This document shows, in pieces, positions 33,976 to 43,285 of a stretch of 64,000 nt of DNA (positions are counted from its first letter, which is position 1; each line of letters begins with the position of its first letter). The stretch spans positions 1 through 64,000 of the forward strand of contig CACKXQ010000001.1 in assembly GCA_902604245.1 (NCBI GenBank), read 5' to 3'. The stretch is from an uncultured Pelagibacteraceae bacterium (GTDB taxonomy: Bacteria; Pseudomonadota; Alphaproteobacteria; Pelagibacterales; Pelagibacteraceae). The notes under the pieces were generated by a model. The model ran no database searches and was not told the DNA's origin. It saw nothing but the letters and a program-made list of their open reading frames with translations. Position numbers and translations under genes: made by a program.

Positions 33976-34914
33976 TTATTTATTATGGATTAACTTGTCA
34001 ATATTTACAATGTTTTCGGCCATTCTAGCTGATGCAGCATCTATCATCCTGCCATCAAGCTGAGCAGCTCCTTTTCCCTCTTGAGCCGCTTTTTCTAGCT
34101 CCTCTAAGATTCTTTTAGCCTTAGTAACCTCTGTTTCTGGCGGAGAGAATACACTATTTGCTAGTTCAATTTGTGAAGGATGTATAGCCCATTTACCCTC
34201 GATACCAATTGCAGCACCCCTTTTAGCAGCTGAAGTATAAGCATCTGGATCATTGAAATCTCCAAAAGGTCCGTCAATTGCTCTTATTCCATATGCTCTA
34301 CAAGTCATTACTAACTCTGATAGCCCATGATGCCATTGGTCTCCTGGATAATTTTCATTAAGCCCACCTATAACAGTAGTTCGCGCTCTTAAACTAGCAG
34401 CATAGTCTGCAACACCAAAATGCAACGCCTCTAATCTTTCACTTGAAGTTGCAATTTCTTTAATATTAGACATTCCTAAAGCAGTTTCAATTAAACACTC
34501 AATTCCAATTTTATTTTTTAATTTTTTATTCTTTTCAATTTGAGTTAATAAACAATCAACCATATAAACATCGCTTGCTGTTCCTGCTTTTGGAACTAAA
34601 ATTGTATCTACATTTTCTCCAGCTTGTTCGACGATCTCGATTAAATCTGAATACATATAATGAGTATCTAGACTATTTATTCGTACAGAAACAGTTTTAC
34701 CACTTCCTCTCCAATCCATTTCATTCAAAGCTTTAATAACATTTGCTCTTGCAGTAATTTTATCATTTGGTGAAACAGAGTCCTCAAGATCTAAAAAAAC
34801 ATAATCTGCTGCTGAACTAAGAGCTTTCTCAAACATTTTAGAAGATGATCCCGGTACAGCTAATTCACTTCTTTGTAATCTTGATCTTGCGGGTTTATAA
34901 AATTTATGGCTCAT
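33976..34914 (-). CDS. Malyl-CoA lyase (HpcH/HpaI-CitE superfamily)
   Basis: A 312-residue CoA-ester lyase: RSELAVPGSSSKMFEKALSSAADYVFLDLEDSV, SVRINSLDT, VPKAGTASDVY, IECLIETALGM and AIDGPFGDFNDPDAY. This pattern matches L-malyl-CoA/beta-methylmalyl-CoA lyases (Mcl), which split malyl-CoA into acetyl-CoA and glyoxylate or run in reverse. Metal-binding acidic residues are in ETALG and GVADYAAS. It overlaps hisE by 4 bases and precedes the ligase pair. A role in supplying glyoxylate for glycine is an attractive inference. Confidence 0.88.
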   Translation of the reverse strand: MSHKFYKPARSRLQRSELAVPGSSSKMFEKALSSAADYVFLDLEDSVSPNDKITARANVIKALNEMDWRGSGKTVSVRINSLDTHYMYSDLIEIVEQAGENVDTILVPKAGTASDVYMVDCLLTQIEKNKKLKNKIGIECLIETALGMSNIKEIATSSERLEALHFGVADYAASLRARTTVIGGLNENYPGDQWHHGLSELVMTCRAYGIRAIDGPFGDFNDPDAYTSAAKRGAAIGIEGKWAIHPSQIELANSVFSPPETEVTKAKRILEELEKAAQEGKGAAQLDGRMIDAASARMAENIVNIDKLIHNK

Positions 34915-35183
34915 TTTTTTCTTTTATCTAATTCTCTCATCACATCTTCAATTTTAATATTATTGGCCTCGAGGTACATGACAAGATGATAAAACACATC
35001 TGCAGCTTCATGAATTTTGTTTGTATCTTCTTCTACTGCCTGTATCAATTCATTTATTTCTTCTTTTACTTTTGCTTTACTCAAAGATTTATTACTAAGA
35101 AGTTTATTGGTATAAGTACCATCAACTGGTGAAGATTTTCTTTCTCTTGCAAGTTTAAATAGGCTCTCAAGGGTATTTAGCAT
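34911..35183 (-). CDS. hisE: Phosphoribosyl-ATP diphosphatase
   Basis: A 90-residue enzyme hydrolysing PR-ATP to PR-AMP in histidine synthesis. The MazG-like metal site is seen in KVKEEINELIQAV and IHEAADVFYHLVMYL. I place the start at 35183 (MLNTLESLFKLARERK), one base after the hisF stop; a longer frame to 35252 would run into hisF. It is a stand-alone HisE without a HisI domain; no hisI is in the window. It overlaps the malyl-CoA lyase gene by 4 bases. Confidence 0.93.
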   Translation of the reverse strand: MLNTLESLFKLARERKSSPVDGTYTNKLLSNKSLSKAKVKEEINELIQAVEEDTNKIHEAADVFYHLVMYLEANNIKIEDVMRELDKRKK

Positions 35184-35184
35184 C

Positions 35185-35940
35185 TCAAATCCTAACAGGT
35201 ATTCCTTTTGAGTCCAAATATTCTTTAGCTTCTTTGACAGAATATTTACCATAGTGAAATATAGATGCTGCTAAAACCGCGCTAGCATTGCCTAATTTGA
35301 TACCATCGACTAAATGATCAAGATCACCTACTCCTCCTGATGCTATTGTGGGTATGTTCACCATTGAAGAAATTTTAGACATAAGATCAATGTCATAACC
35401 AACCTGAGTACCGTCTCTATCCATTGAAGTCACTAATAACTCACCTGCTCCACTCTCTTCCATCTTTTTTGCAAATTCTAAAGCATCAATTCCACTATTA
35501 TTTCTACCTCCGTGGGTAAAAACTTCCCATCTATCTTCATTTTTTTTAGCATCAATTGCAACGACGATACATTGAGATCCAAATTTTTTTGAACTTCGAA
35601 CTACAACATCAGCATTTTGTACTGCAGCTGTATTAATTGAAACTTTATCAGCCCCACAGTTTAAAAGTTTACTAATATCATCAACACTTCTAACTCCACC
35701 ACCTACTGTCAAAGGTACAAAACATTTTTTAGAAGTATCTTTCACTACTTCATAAATGGTATCTCTATTTTCATTTGAAGCAGTGATGTCTAAAAAACAA
35801 ATTTCATCTGCACCACCATCACTATAAATTTTAGCTTGCTCTACTGGGTCTCCTGCATCTTGTAAATCAACAAAATTTATACCTTTTACAACTCTTCCGT
35901 TTTTTACATCTAAACAAGGTATAATTCTATTTTTAAGCAT
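35185..35940 (-). CDS. hisF: Imidazole glycerol phosphate synthase, cyclase subunit
   Basis: A 251-residue TIM barrel that uses ammonia from HisH to form imidazole glycerol phosphate. Signatures: [52 protein letters not shown] and IASGGVG. The catalytic aspartates (D11 and the D in MDRDG) are present. It overlaps hisA by 8 bases. It works with HisH, encoded three genes upstream. Confidence 0.97.
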   Translation of the reverse strand: MLKNRIIPCLDVKNGRVVKGINFVDLQDAGDPVEQAKIYSDGGADEICFLDITASNENRDTIYEVVKDTSKKCFVPLTVGGGVRSVDDISKLLNCGADKVSINTAAVQNADVVVRSSKKFGSQCIVVAIDAKKNEDRWEVFTHGGRNNSGIDALEFAKKMEESGAGELLVTSMDRDGTQVGYDIDLMSKISSMVNIPTIASGGVGDLDHLVDGIKLGNASAVLAASIFHYGKYSVKEAKEYLDSKGIPVRI

Positions 35941-36661
35941 CTATTTCTTTTGCAAGTTCATCTAATTTAATATCTGCATCATATATAGCTTTACCAACAA
36001 TAATTCCTTCAATATTTTTATTTCCTAATTCTTTAGCTTTTTTAATATCATCTATTGAAGAAACACCACCTGAAATTATAACAGGACAATTTGAATTATT
36101 AGCGACGTTTTCTGTTTCGTCAAAATTTGGGCTCATCTTCATTCCATCTCTATTAATATCTGTATAAATTAATCTCGTAGCTCCATAATTATTTACATCT
36201 TTTAAAAATTCTAAAGTTTTTAAATTAGAATTTTCTTTCCAACCAGAGACAGATAAATATCCATCTTTAGCATCTAATCCTAGAGCAATTTGATTTGGAA
36301 ATTTATCACATGCTTCTTTTAAAAAATTTTTATTTTTTATTGCAGCACTACCTAAAATAACTTTCTCAACTCCAGCGTCAGTATATTTTTGAATACTATC
36401 AAAGTTTCTTACACCGCCACCTATTTCAATTTTAAGATTAAATTTGCTCACAATTTCCTCAATAATATCAATGTTTACAGTCTCCCCGGTTAGTGCTCCA
36501 TCCAAATCAACAATATGTAAATTTTTAAAACCATGGTCCTTATATTTGCCAGCTTGATCAATTGGCGACATGTCATATTCAATTTTATTTTTAAAGTCTC
36601 CTTTAATTAATCGAACACATTTTCTATCTTTAATATCTATAGCTGGAAATATCTTCATCAA
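35933..36661 (-). CDS. hisA: ProFAR isomerase (HisA)
   Basis: A 242-residue TIM barrel performing the Amadori isomerisation of ProFAR in histidine synthesis. Signatures: [57 protein letters not shown] and IISGGVSS. It overlaps hisF downstream (8 bases) and the FkbM methyltransferase upstream (4 bases). Confidence 0.97.
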   Translation of the reverse strand: MMKIFPAIDIKDRKCVRLIKGDFKNKIEYDMSPIDQAGKYKDHGFKNLHIVDLDGALTGETVNIDIIEEIVSKFNLKIEIGGGVRNFDSIQKYTDAGVEKVILGSAAIKNKNFLKEACDKFPNQIALGLDAKDGYLSVSGWKENSNLKTLEFLKDVNNYGATRLIYTDINRDGMKMSPNFDETENVANNSNCPVIISGGVSSIDDIKKAKELGNKNIEGIIVGKAIYDADIKLDELAKEIDA

Positions 36662-37512
36662 TTTAGTTTAAAGTGACTATTATTATAAAAAATTTCATCT
36701 TGTCCAACTCTATCAAAAAAAGAAAAGTTTTTACTTATAAAAAAAGAATTAAAATTAAATTTATCCGGAAGATTATTTTCAACTGAAACTACCTTAATAG
36801 TATACTTTTCAAAATCAATTGTCTCTAATACACTTAATTCACCACCTTCGATATCTATGGATAGGTAGTCAATTTCTTGATCACTTGATATCTCTTGATC
36901 AAAGGTTGTTGTAATGATTTTAGAAATCTCTGTTTTGCTTTGGCCATTTTTTTTTATAATTTTTTCAGCAGTATAGTTTTCGTTTTTAATTCCACTCATC
37001 TGAGTAAGCCCTTCGATAACCTCAACAAAGTCAACCTCTACGATAGAATTGCTCATAGCTTTATTCAAAATTTTACAATTTCTATTATTTTTAAGTTTTT
37101 CGTATTGGACTTTTGAAGGTTCAAATGCAATTCCATTCCAGTTGAGAAATTTTTCAAAATGAAAACAATTACTCCCTTCAATACCATCATATGCGCCAAT
37201 TTCTAAAAAAAATCCATTTTTTTTATTTGGAAAGAAATGGTTTTTTATAACTTTATCTTGTCCAGCCTGTGAAAAAAATTTTTCATTCCAAAAAAATATT
37301 CTTTCATTATTCCAGATTTTTTCTCTCAATATTCCTCTCAAAACATGAAACTTAGATTCTGAATATTCGTTTGGTATTTGATCAAGCAAAAAGTTATAAA
37401 TTTTATGTGCATGAATTTTACCTTCTAAATTTTTTTCTGAAAGTTCTTGTGCTTCTTTAAGAGCGATAGAAATATCTTTTCCAACTAAATGATTTAAATC
37501 TATATTTTTCAT
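36658..37512 (-). CDS. FkbM-family methyltransferase
   Basis: A 284-residue protein. A SAM-binding FkbM domain spans about residues 95-260: GFFLEIGAYDGIEGSNCFHFEK, WNGIAFEPSKVQYEKLKNN, ILNKAMSN and YLSIDIEGGELSVLETI. These enzymes usually O-methylate sugars or other small molecules. It is embedded in the histidine operon, 2 bases after hisH and overlapping hisA by 4 bases, so it must share their transcript, although no link to histidine is known. Confidence 0.87.
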   Translation of the reverse strand: MKNIDLNHLVGKDISIALKEAQELSEKNLEGKIHAHKIYNFLLDQIPNEYSESKFHVLRGILREKIWNNERIFFWNEKFFSQAGQDKVIKNHFFPNKKNGFFLEIGAYDGIEGSNCFHFEKFLNWNGIAFEPSKVQYEKLKNNRNCKILNKAMSNSIVEVDFVEVIEGLTQMSGIKNENYTAEKIIKKNGQSKTEISKIITTTFDQEISSDQEIDYLSIDIEGGELSVLETIDFEKYTIKVVSVENNLPDKFNFNSFFISKNFSFFDRVGQDEIFYNNSHFKLN

Positions 37513-37514
37513 AT

Positions 37515-38141
37515 TTATAAATTAATAAAGTTATTTATTATTTTTAATCCTATTTTATCACTCTTTTCAGGGTGAAATTGAGTACCAAATATATTCTCCT
37601 TTTCAGCAGCACAAACAATATTAGATGAGTAATCAGTTATAGCTGAAATAACCGATTTATCTTTAGGTATAAACTCATAACTGTGTACAAAGTACATGTG
37701 AGAATTATTTTCTATACCTTTAAAAATCTTACTATCTTTCATTATATTAATTTCATTCCAACCTATGTGTGGAAGTTTAAATTTACCACCTTGGTTATCA
37801 ATTTTAGATACTTTTCCTGAAATCCAACCTAAACCTTTAGTCTCAACTTCCTCATAACCGATGTCGGCGAACATTTGAAGGCCCACACAAATTCCAAGAA
37901 TTGGTTTCTTACTTTCAATTGCAAATTGATTAAGAGTATCAATCAAACCATTAATACTTTTAAGCCCATCAATACAACTTTTAAAAGACCCTTGACCTGG
38001 TAATACAACTTTATCGCTAGTTTTTATTGTTGTGAGATCTGATGTTACTCTAATATTTACCTTATCCTTTACAACTTCTTTGAACGAATTAATTACAGAA
38101 CTTATGTTTCCTGAATTGTAGTCAACAATTGTGACATTCAT
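37515..38141 (-). CDS. hisH: Imidazole glycerol phosphate synthase, glutamine amidotransferase subunit
   Basis: A 208-residue class I glutaminase that feeds ammonia to HisF. The triad is C85 (ILGICVGLQMF), H190 and E192 (GTQFHPEKS). The N-terminal IVDYNSGNISSV and VLPGQGSFKSC are typical. It lies 5 bases after hisB. Confidence 0.97.
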   Translation of the reverse strand: MNVTIVDYNSGNISSVINSFKEVVKDKVNIRVTSDLTTIKTSDKVVLPGQGSFKSCIDGLKSINGLIDTLNQFAIESKKPILGICVGLQMFADIGYEEVETKGLGWISGKVSKIDNQGGKFKLPHIGWNEINIMKDSKIFKGIENNSHMYFVHSYEFIPKDKSVISAITDYSSNIVCAAEKENIFGTQFHPEKSDKIGLKIINNFINL

Positions 38142-38146
38142 TAAAT

Positions 38147-38737
38147 TTATAAAGAACCTTTTGTAGAAGGTATTGTAGTTTTATTTCTTGGATCCATTTC
38201 TAAAGCAGTGCGTAGTGATCTTGCCAATCCTTTAAAACAGGATTCAATTATGTGGTGACTGTTATCACCATAAATATTTTCAACATGCAAAGTTACACCT
38301 GCAGCTTGTGAAAAAGCTTGGAACCATTCCTTAAATAATTCTGTGTCCATTTCACCTAATTTCTCTACTTTCAATTTTACTTTCCAAATTAAATAAGGTC
38401 TGTTTGAAACATCAATTGCAACTCTAGTTAATGTTTCATCCATTGGTATCATTGCATGCGCATATCTTTTTATACCAACAAACTTTTTAGAAGCTTTTTT
38501 CAAACATTCACCAATTGCAATTCCAGTATCTTCAGTTGTGTGGTGAAGATCAATGTGCGTATCACCTTTAGCTTTAATATTCATATCCATTGATGAATGT
38601 TTTGATAACTGCTCAAGCATATGATCTAAAAATCCTATGCCTGTGTCAACTTTGTACTTACCCTTGCCATCAATATTTAAATCAACACTAATGTTAGTCT
38701 CTTTTGTTTTTCTACTTATTTTAGCTTTACGTTTCAT
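38147..38737 (-). CDS. hisB: Imidazoleglycerol-phosphate dehydratase
   Basis: A 196-residue monofunctional dehydratase (no histidinol-phosphatase domain). Metal-binding motifs [49 protein letters not shown] and [15 protein letters not shown] are present. It is the first gene of the leftward his run and is divergent from hslV across 91 bases. Confidence 0.97.
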   Translation of the reverse strand: MKRKAKISRKTKETNISVDLNIDGKGKYKVDTGIGFLDHMLEQLSKHSSMDMNIKAKGDTHIDLHHTTEDTGIAIGECLKKASKKFVGIKRYAHAMIPMDETLTRVAIDVSNRPYLIWKVKLKVEKLGEMDTELFKEWFQAFSQAAGVTLHVENIYGDNSHHIIESCFKGLARSLRTALEMDPRNKTTIPSTKGSL

Positions 38738-38828
38738 AATCTGAAAAAGGTATATATCTATTATTCAATTATGGCAATAATTCTAGCCCTGGTCTTGAAC
38801 TATAGAATTTAGTATCCATGTATATTCC

Positions 38829-39344
38829 ATGACAACAATAGTATTAGTAAGAAAAAACAATGAAGTAGTAGTTGCTGGCGATGGCCAAGTTAGTATGGGA
38901 AATACAGTCATAAAGAAAACAGCTAACAAAGTTCGAAAGATTGAGAAAAGAAATGTGATCGCAGGATTTGCAGGTTCTACTGCAGATGCATTGACATTAT
39001 TTGAAAGATTAGAATCTAAGCTAGAAAAACATGCTGGAAATCTTGCAAGGGCAGCTGTTGAATTAGCAAAAGATTGGCGAACTGACAAATATTTAAGAAG
39101 ATTAGAAGCCTTAATGGCAGTTGGCGATAAAGAAAATAGTTTTATTATTTCGGGAACTGGTGATGTTTTAGAACCTGAAGGTGATGTAATTGGAATAGGA
39201 TCTGGTGGAAATTATGCACTAGCTTCTGCAAAAGTATTAATGGATACAGATTTATCAGCAGAAGAAATTGCAAAGAAAGCAATTAAGGTTGCTTCAGAAA
39301 TATGTGTATTCACTAATGATAATTTAAACGTAGAGAAAATTTAA
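38829..39344 (+). CDS. hslV: ATP-dependent protease subunit HslV
   Basis: A 171-residue proteasome-like peptidase. Removal of Met1 would expose the catalytic Thr2 ([26 protein letters not shown]). [25 protein letters not shown] and [16 protein letters not shown] are family signatures. The start is fixed by the requirement for T2. It forms the HslUV complex with the product of the next gene, 1 base away. Confidence 0.97.
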   Translation: MTTIVLVRKNNEVVVAGDGQVSMGNTVIKKTANKVRKIEKRNVIAGFAGSTADALTLFERLESKLEKHAGNLARAAVELAKDWRTDKYLRRLEALMAVGDKENSFIISGTGDVLEPEGDVIGIGSGGNYALASAKVLMDTDLSAEEIAKKAIKVASEICVFTNDNLNVEKI

Positions 39345-39345
39345 T

Positions 39346-40716
39346 ATGGAAAAATCAAATGTTACAACACTTCCAAACGCTAAAGTCAAAAAAGAAAAAA
39401 GTAATATTCAAAACTCATTAACACCAAGAGAAATAGTCTCCGAATTAGATAGATTTGTCGTTGGACAAAATAATGCGAAGAGAGCAGTTGCAATTGCTTT
39501 AAGAAATAGATGGAGAAGACAAGCTTTAGAAGGTGATATGAAAGATGAAGTTCTTCCGAAAAATATTCTTATGATGGGTCCAACAGGAGTTGGTAAAACA
39601 GAAATATCTAGAAGATTGTCAAAATTAGCTGAAGCACCATTTGTGAAAGTTGAAGCAACAAGATTTACAGAAGTAGGTTATGTTGGAAGAGATGTTGAAC
39701 AAATAATAAGAGATCTTTTAGAAATTGCTATTGCAATGGAAAAAGTGAAAAAAAGAAAGGAAGTTCATTCAAAAGCACAAAAATTAGCAGAGGATAGAGT
39801 TCTTGATGCGATTGTAGGTAATAAAGCAAGTGTTGCAACACGAGAAAGTTTTAGAAAGAGATTAAGAGATGGTGATTTAGACGATAATGAGATTGAAATA
39901 GCTGTAACTGAAAGTGGAGGGGGAATGCCATCTTTTGAAATTCCTGGTATGCCTGGTGCAAATGTTGGAATGATTAATATCTCAGACATGCTTGGAAAAT
40001 CTATGGGCCAAAAGGCTAAAAAGAAAAAAATGTCAGTAAAAGAATCTCATGAAATTTTACTTAATGAAGAAGCTGATAAATTAATTGAACAAGATAAAAT
40101 CATTAAATCAGCAAAAAATACAACAGAAAACAATGGTATCGTATTTTTGGACGAGATAGATAAAATTTCAGCAAGAACCGATAGAGTTGGAGGAGATGTT
40201 TCAAGAGAAGGTGTTCAAAGAGACTTACTTCCTCTAATTGAGGGAACAACTGTCAGTACTAAGTACGGTCCTATTAAAACAGATCATATATTATTTATTG
40301 CATCTGGAGCATTCCAATTAGCAAAGCCGTCAGATCTTTTGCCTGAGCTTCAGGGAAGATTGCCAATCAGAGTTGAGCTGGATGCCCTGAATAGTGAGGA
40401 TTTTAAAAGAATTTTGAAAGAACCAGACAATAGTTTGATTAAACAATATAAAGCTTTACTTAAAACTGAAAATGTTGATTTAGAATTTACTGAAGATGGA
40501 ATAAATACAATTGCAACAATTGCAAGCGAAGTAAATACAACTGTTGAAAACATAGGTGCTAGAAGACTGCATACAATTATTGAAAGAGTTTTAGATGAAA
40601 TTAGTTTTACAGCAACAGATAAAGCTGGTGAAAAAGTTAGTATAGACTCGAATTATATTAAGAAAAATATAGGTGAACTTGTTAAAGACGCAGATTTGTC
40701 GAAGTTTATTTTGTAA
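39346..40716 (+). CDS. hslU: ATP-dependent protease ATPase subunit HslU
   Basis: A 456-residue AAA+ unfoldase partnered with HslV. Walker A is GPTGVGKT at 78-85; Walker B is [32 protein letters not shown] and the C-terminal [21 protein letters not shown] follow. The N-terminal region ([34 protein letters not shown]) is typical. It is convergent with smr, with a 3-base gap. Confidence 0.97.
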   Translation: MEKSNVTTLPNAKVKKEKSNIQNSLTPREIVSELDRFVVGQNNAKRAVAIALRNRWRRQALEGDMKDEVLPKNILMMGPTGVGKTEISRRLSKLAEAPFVKVEATRFTEVGYVGRDVEQIIRDLLEIAIAMEKVKKRKEVHSKAQKLAEDRVLDAIVGNKASVATRESFRKRLRDGDLDDNEIEIAVTESGGGMPSFEIPGMPGANVGMINISDMLGKSMGQKAKKKKMSVKESHEILLNEEADKLIEQDKIIKSAKNTTENNGIVFLDEIDKISARTDRVGGDVSREGVQRDLLPLIEGTTVSTKYGPIKTDHILFIASGAFQLAKPSDLLPELQGRLPIRVELDALNSEDFKRILKEPDNSLIKQYKALLKTENVDLEFTEDGINTIATIASEVNTTVENIGARRLHTIIERVLDEISFTATDKAGEKVSIDSNYIKKNIGELVKDADLSKFIL

Positions 40717-40719
40717 ATA

Positions 40720-41136
40720 TTATTTTTTTTTTCTTAAAAAAATATCAAAATTTCCAGCTGATGGATTTTCAACAGCCTCAAAATCAATACTTATAATCTT
40801 GTTCATTAAATGATCATTACTTTTAATAAAATTAGGTACTGAGTATTTTAATATACTTAAATTACTAGATTGATAAGGGTCATTTAAATTTTGAGATCTT
40901 AAACCTTTTCCTGTGATGACATTAATTTTATCAACTCCATTAATAAAACACTCTTCAATATAAGAATTCATCTTTTGATTTGCTTGCTCTAGGGTATAAC
41001 CATGCAAATCAATGGATCTTTCAATGTATCTTTTGGGTATTGAAGAAATTTTTTGATCTTTGTTTTCTAATTTATCATTACTATTTAAAAAATCTTGCCA
41101 ATCTTGTCTATCTTTATCTGATATTTTTTTATTCAA
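40720..41136 (-). CDS. Smr/MutS2-type domain protein
   Basis: A 138-residue protein ending in an Smr domain: SIDLHGYTLEQANQKMNSYI (the DLHG motif), then NVITGKGLRS. Smr domains cut or bind nucleic acid; stand-alone bacterial forms have been linked to RNA or DNA processing. The N-terminal 45 residues are charged and probably flexible. Next to timA, this is the usual alphaproteobacterial neighbourhood, though no mltA-type gene is seen between them. Confidence 0.9.
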   Translation of the reverse strand: MNKKISDKDRQDWQDFLNSNDKLENKDQKISSIPKRYIERSIDLHGYTLEQANQKMNSYIEECFINGVDKINVITGKGLRSQNLNDPYQSSNLSILKYSVPNFIKSNDHLMNKIISIDFEAVENPSAGNFDIFLRKKK

Positions 41137-41727
41137 CTAGGCCTGAGTATCTACTATTAACCAATTAGGATTTTTTGAAGTACTATCTTTTGTAAATTTC
41201 CATGTATCGAGTACCTTTCTAATTTTTTGAGCATCACCTGATACAATTTTATTATCTTTATCTTTGATGCAAGATATAATTTCACTTACAAATTCAACTG
41301 TTACCTCTAGCATATTTTTATTTTGATTATGCTCTTTTATTTCTGCAGAATTAATACCAATAAATGTAGTTTCAGAAGTTACATTTCTTGCTTTTTTATC
41401 TTTTATAGCTTCATCAAATTGATCATATACATTTTTTGCAAGTAGATTTTTTATCGATTTTAAATCTCCCTTAGAAAAACTAGTAATAATGCTTTCGTAA
41501 GCTATTTTAGCACCATTCAAGAAGTCTTTCTTTGCTGCATCATCAAAAGTTTCAGAGTTTAAAACGGGTGAGGTTTTAGTTTCTGGAACTTCTTCATGAG
41601 GGAAACTTGAGTTGATATTTTCCTCAAATCCTGTTTTTTTTCCTAAAATTCCTCTTAATCTAAGGAAAATAAAACCAGCAATCATGGCTAGCAATATTAT
41701 ATCGATGTACTCGAAGCTATAACTCAT
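41137..41727 (-). CDS. Tim44-like membrane-anchored protein (TimA)
   Basis: A 196-residue protein with one N-terminal membrane anchor (YIDIILLAMIAGFIFLRLRGILG). A linker precedes a C-terminal Tim44-like domain of about residues 65-190 (FLNGAKIAYESIITSFSKGDLKSIKNLL, IGINSAEIKEHNQNKNMLEVTVEF, WKFTKDSTSKNPNWLI). Bacterial TimA is the presumed ancestor of mitochondrial Tim44 and lies in the inner membrane. It abuts smr and is divergent from fxsA. Confidence 0.88.
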   Translation of the reverse strand: MSYSFEYIDIILLAMIAGFIFLRLRGILGKKTGFEENINSSFPHEEVPETKTSPVLNSETFDDAAKKDFLNGAKIAYESIITSFSKGDLKSIKNLLAKNVYDQFDEAIKDKKARNVTSETTFIGINSAEIKEHNQNKNMLEVTVEFVSEIISCIKDKDNKIVSGDAQKIRKVLDTWKFTKDSTSKNPNWLIVDTQA

Positions 41728-41785
41728 ATACTAATAATATTTACTATGTTGATTAATTTCAACCTGCAATTTACATTATAGACAA

Positions 41786-42211
41786 ATGAACACAGCAATA
41801 ATTCTTTTTTTAGGGATACCTCTTATTGAAATCTACTTATTTATAAAAATTGGGTCACAGATAGGTGCTCTAAATACGGTTTTATTGATAATGGTCACTG
41901 CAGTTGCTGGAATTTGGTATGCAAAATATGAGGGTTTTAATACTTTAAGATCAGGAATGTCTCAATTAGTCAAAAATGAAATGCCTCTTTATGAAATAGT
42001 TTCGGGAGCAGCTATCGCTTTTGCTGCTTTACTTTTAATAATACCAGGTTTTGCTACAGACATAATTGGAATTCTTTTAGTTTTCCCAATTACAAGAAAA
42101 ATAATTCTTAGAAGATACTCAAAAAGTCAATCTTCAAAAAGCAAAGATAAACATAAAAAAAATTTTATTGAGGGTGAATATGAGGATATAGAAGATAAAG
42201 ATGGAAAATAA
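41786..42211 (+). CDS. FxsA-family membrane protein
   Basis: A 141-residue inner-membrane protein with three to four hydrophobic segments: LGIPLIEIYLFIKIGSQIGALNTVLLIM and AFAALLLIIPGFATDIIGILLVFP are the FxsA signatures. A charged C-terminal tail follows. FxsA was first noted for relieving phage T7 exclusion in E. coli; its normal role is unknown. It overlaps the SecB-like gene by 11 bases. Confidence 0.92.
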   Translation: MNTAIILFLGIPLIEIYLFIKIGSQIGALNTVLLIMVTAVAGIWYAKYEGFNTLRSGMSQLVKNEMPLYEIVSGAAIAFAALLLIIPGFATDIIGILLVFPITRKIILRRYSKSQSSKSKDKHKKNFIEGEYEDIEDKDGK

Positions 42212-42623
42212 ATATAAAATTATTGTTAGTTACATTCAAGATTTATCAATTGAGATACCAAATCCTGAAACTTTGATTACTATTAGAAATACTATTCCTG
42301 AATATAAAATGAAAGTTGATATAATATCTAAACCACTAAAAAGAAAAATAATAGAAGTTCTTACAACCTTAACTTATGAAAATCCAAACAAGAAAAAAGA
42401 AAGGGGTTTTTTTCAAATTAAATATGCAACCGCAATCGACATATTAGATTTACAAATTAAAAAAACAGAGTTAGAAAAAATAATATTGAGTGACCTACAA
42501 GTAAAAATTTATCCAGAATTGGAAGAAAAGTTTTTAACTATTTTGAGAAACTCAGGATTACCTGATTTAAAATTTGGTTCAAAAATAGATTTTGAAAAAT
42601 TATATAATGAGAGATTAAATTAA
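42201..42623 (+). CDS. secB: Divergent SecB-like protein-export chaperone
   Basis: A 140-residue protein with the SecB beta-sheet pattern: IIVSYIQDLSIEIPNPE (SecB has YIKDLSFENP), then FFQIKYATAIDIL. The typical C-terminal zinc-binding SecA tail is missing. The identification rests on the N-terminal motif and on the conserved timA-fxsA-secB-dnaQ order of alphaproteobacteria. SecB holds preproteins unfolded for SecA. It overlaps dnaQ tail-to-tail by 4 bases. Confidence 0.7.
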   Translation: MENKYKIIVSYIQDLSIEIPNPETLITIRNTIPEYKMKVDIISKPLKRKIIEVLTTLTYENPNKKKERGFFQIKYATAIDILDLQIKKTELEKIILSDLQVKIYPELEEKFLTILRNSGLPDLKFGSKIDFEKLYNERLN

Positions 42624-43285
42624 AAAAAATTTTTTTTTAAATTTTTTTTTAAAAATTCCTGGTGTTGAGAAAGTTCCTTTTGACTTGGGGTTATAACTTT
42701 TTTGTAATAGTCAATCTTACCTTGAGTAGATGAAGCCTTACCATGAATTTCTTCAACTAAATTTAATTTTGGTTCTTTTTGGTCAATTAAATTAATGTAA
42801 ACTTTTGTAAGTAATTCACAATCTATTAGGGCTGTGTGTTTTTCTCTTTTAGAATTATCAATTCTAAATCTTTTACACAAAGCGTCCAAGCTAATGCCTG
42901 AACCTGGAAATTTATTTCTTGCTAACTCTAACGTATCAATAACACTTGATTTATTTATTTTTTGCTTTCCTGCTATAGATAATTCATTATTTAAATGACC
43001 AATATCAAACTCTGCATTGTGAATAATAATTTTTTTGTTGTTTATAAAATCGAGAAAATCATCAGCTATTTCTGCAAATTTTTGTTTAGTTGACAGAAAA
43101 TCATCTGAATATCCATGAACTTCAAATGCTTTCTCTGATACTTTTCTTTCGGGGTTTAAATAAAAATGGAATATATTTTTTGTTGGTACTAAATCATCTA
43201 ACTCTATACAACCAATTTCAACAATTCTATGACCATCTCTAACAGATAGGCCTGTTGTCTCAGTATCTAGAACTATTTCTTTCAT
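42620..43285 (-). CDS. dnaQ: DNA polymerase III epsilon subunit
   Basis: A 221-residue 3'-5' proofreading exonuclease. Exo I is VLDTETTGLSVRDGHRIVEIGC; Exo II is IIHNAEFDIGHLNNEL; Exo III is KREKHTALIDCELLTKVY with the catalytic histidine and aspartate. The C-terminal tail probably binds the alpha subunit. It overlaps coaE by 26 bases. Confidence 0.95.
   Translation of the reverse strand: MKEIVLDTETTGLSVRDGHRIVEIGCIELDDLVPTKNIFHFYLNPERKVSEKAFEVHGYSDDFLSTKQKFAEIADDFLDFINNKKIIIHNAEFDIGHLNNELSIAGKQKINKSSVIDTLELARNKFPGSGISLDALCKRFRIDNSKREKHTALIDCELLTKVYINLIDQKEPKLNLVEEIHGKASSTQGKIDYYKKVITPSQKELSQHQEFLKKNLKKNFF

Noticed and set aside
34915-34960. Riboswitch before the malyl-CoA lyase gene
   Set aside because: SAR11 has glycine riboswitches elsewhere, but hisE overlaps the lyase start here and leaves no leader.
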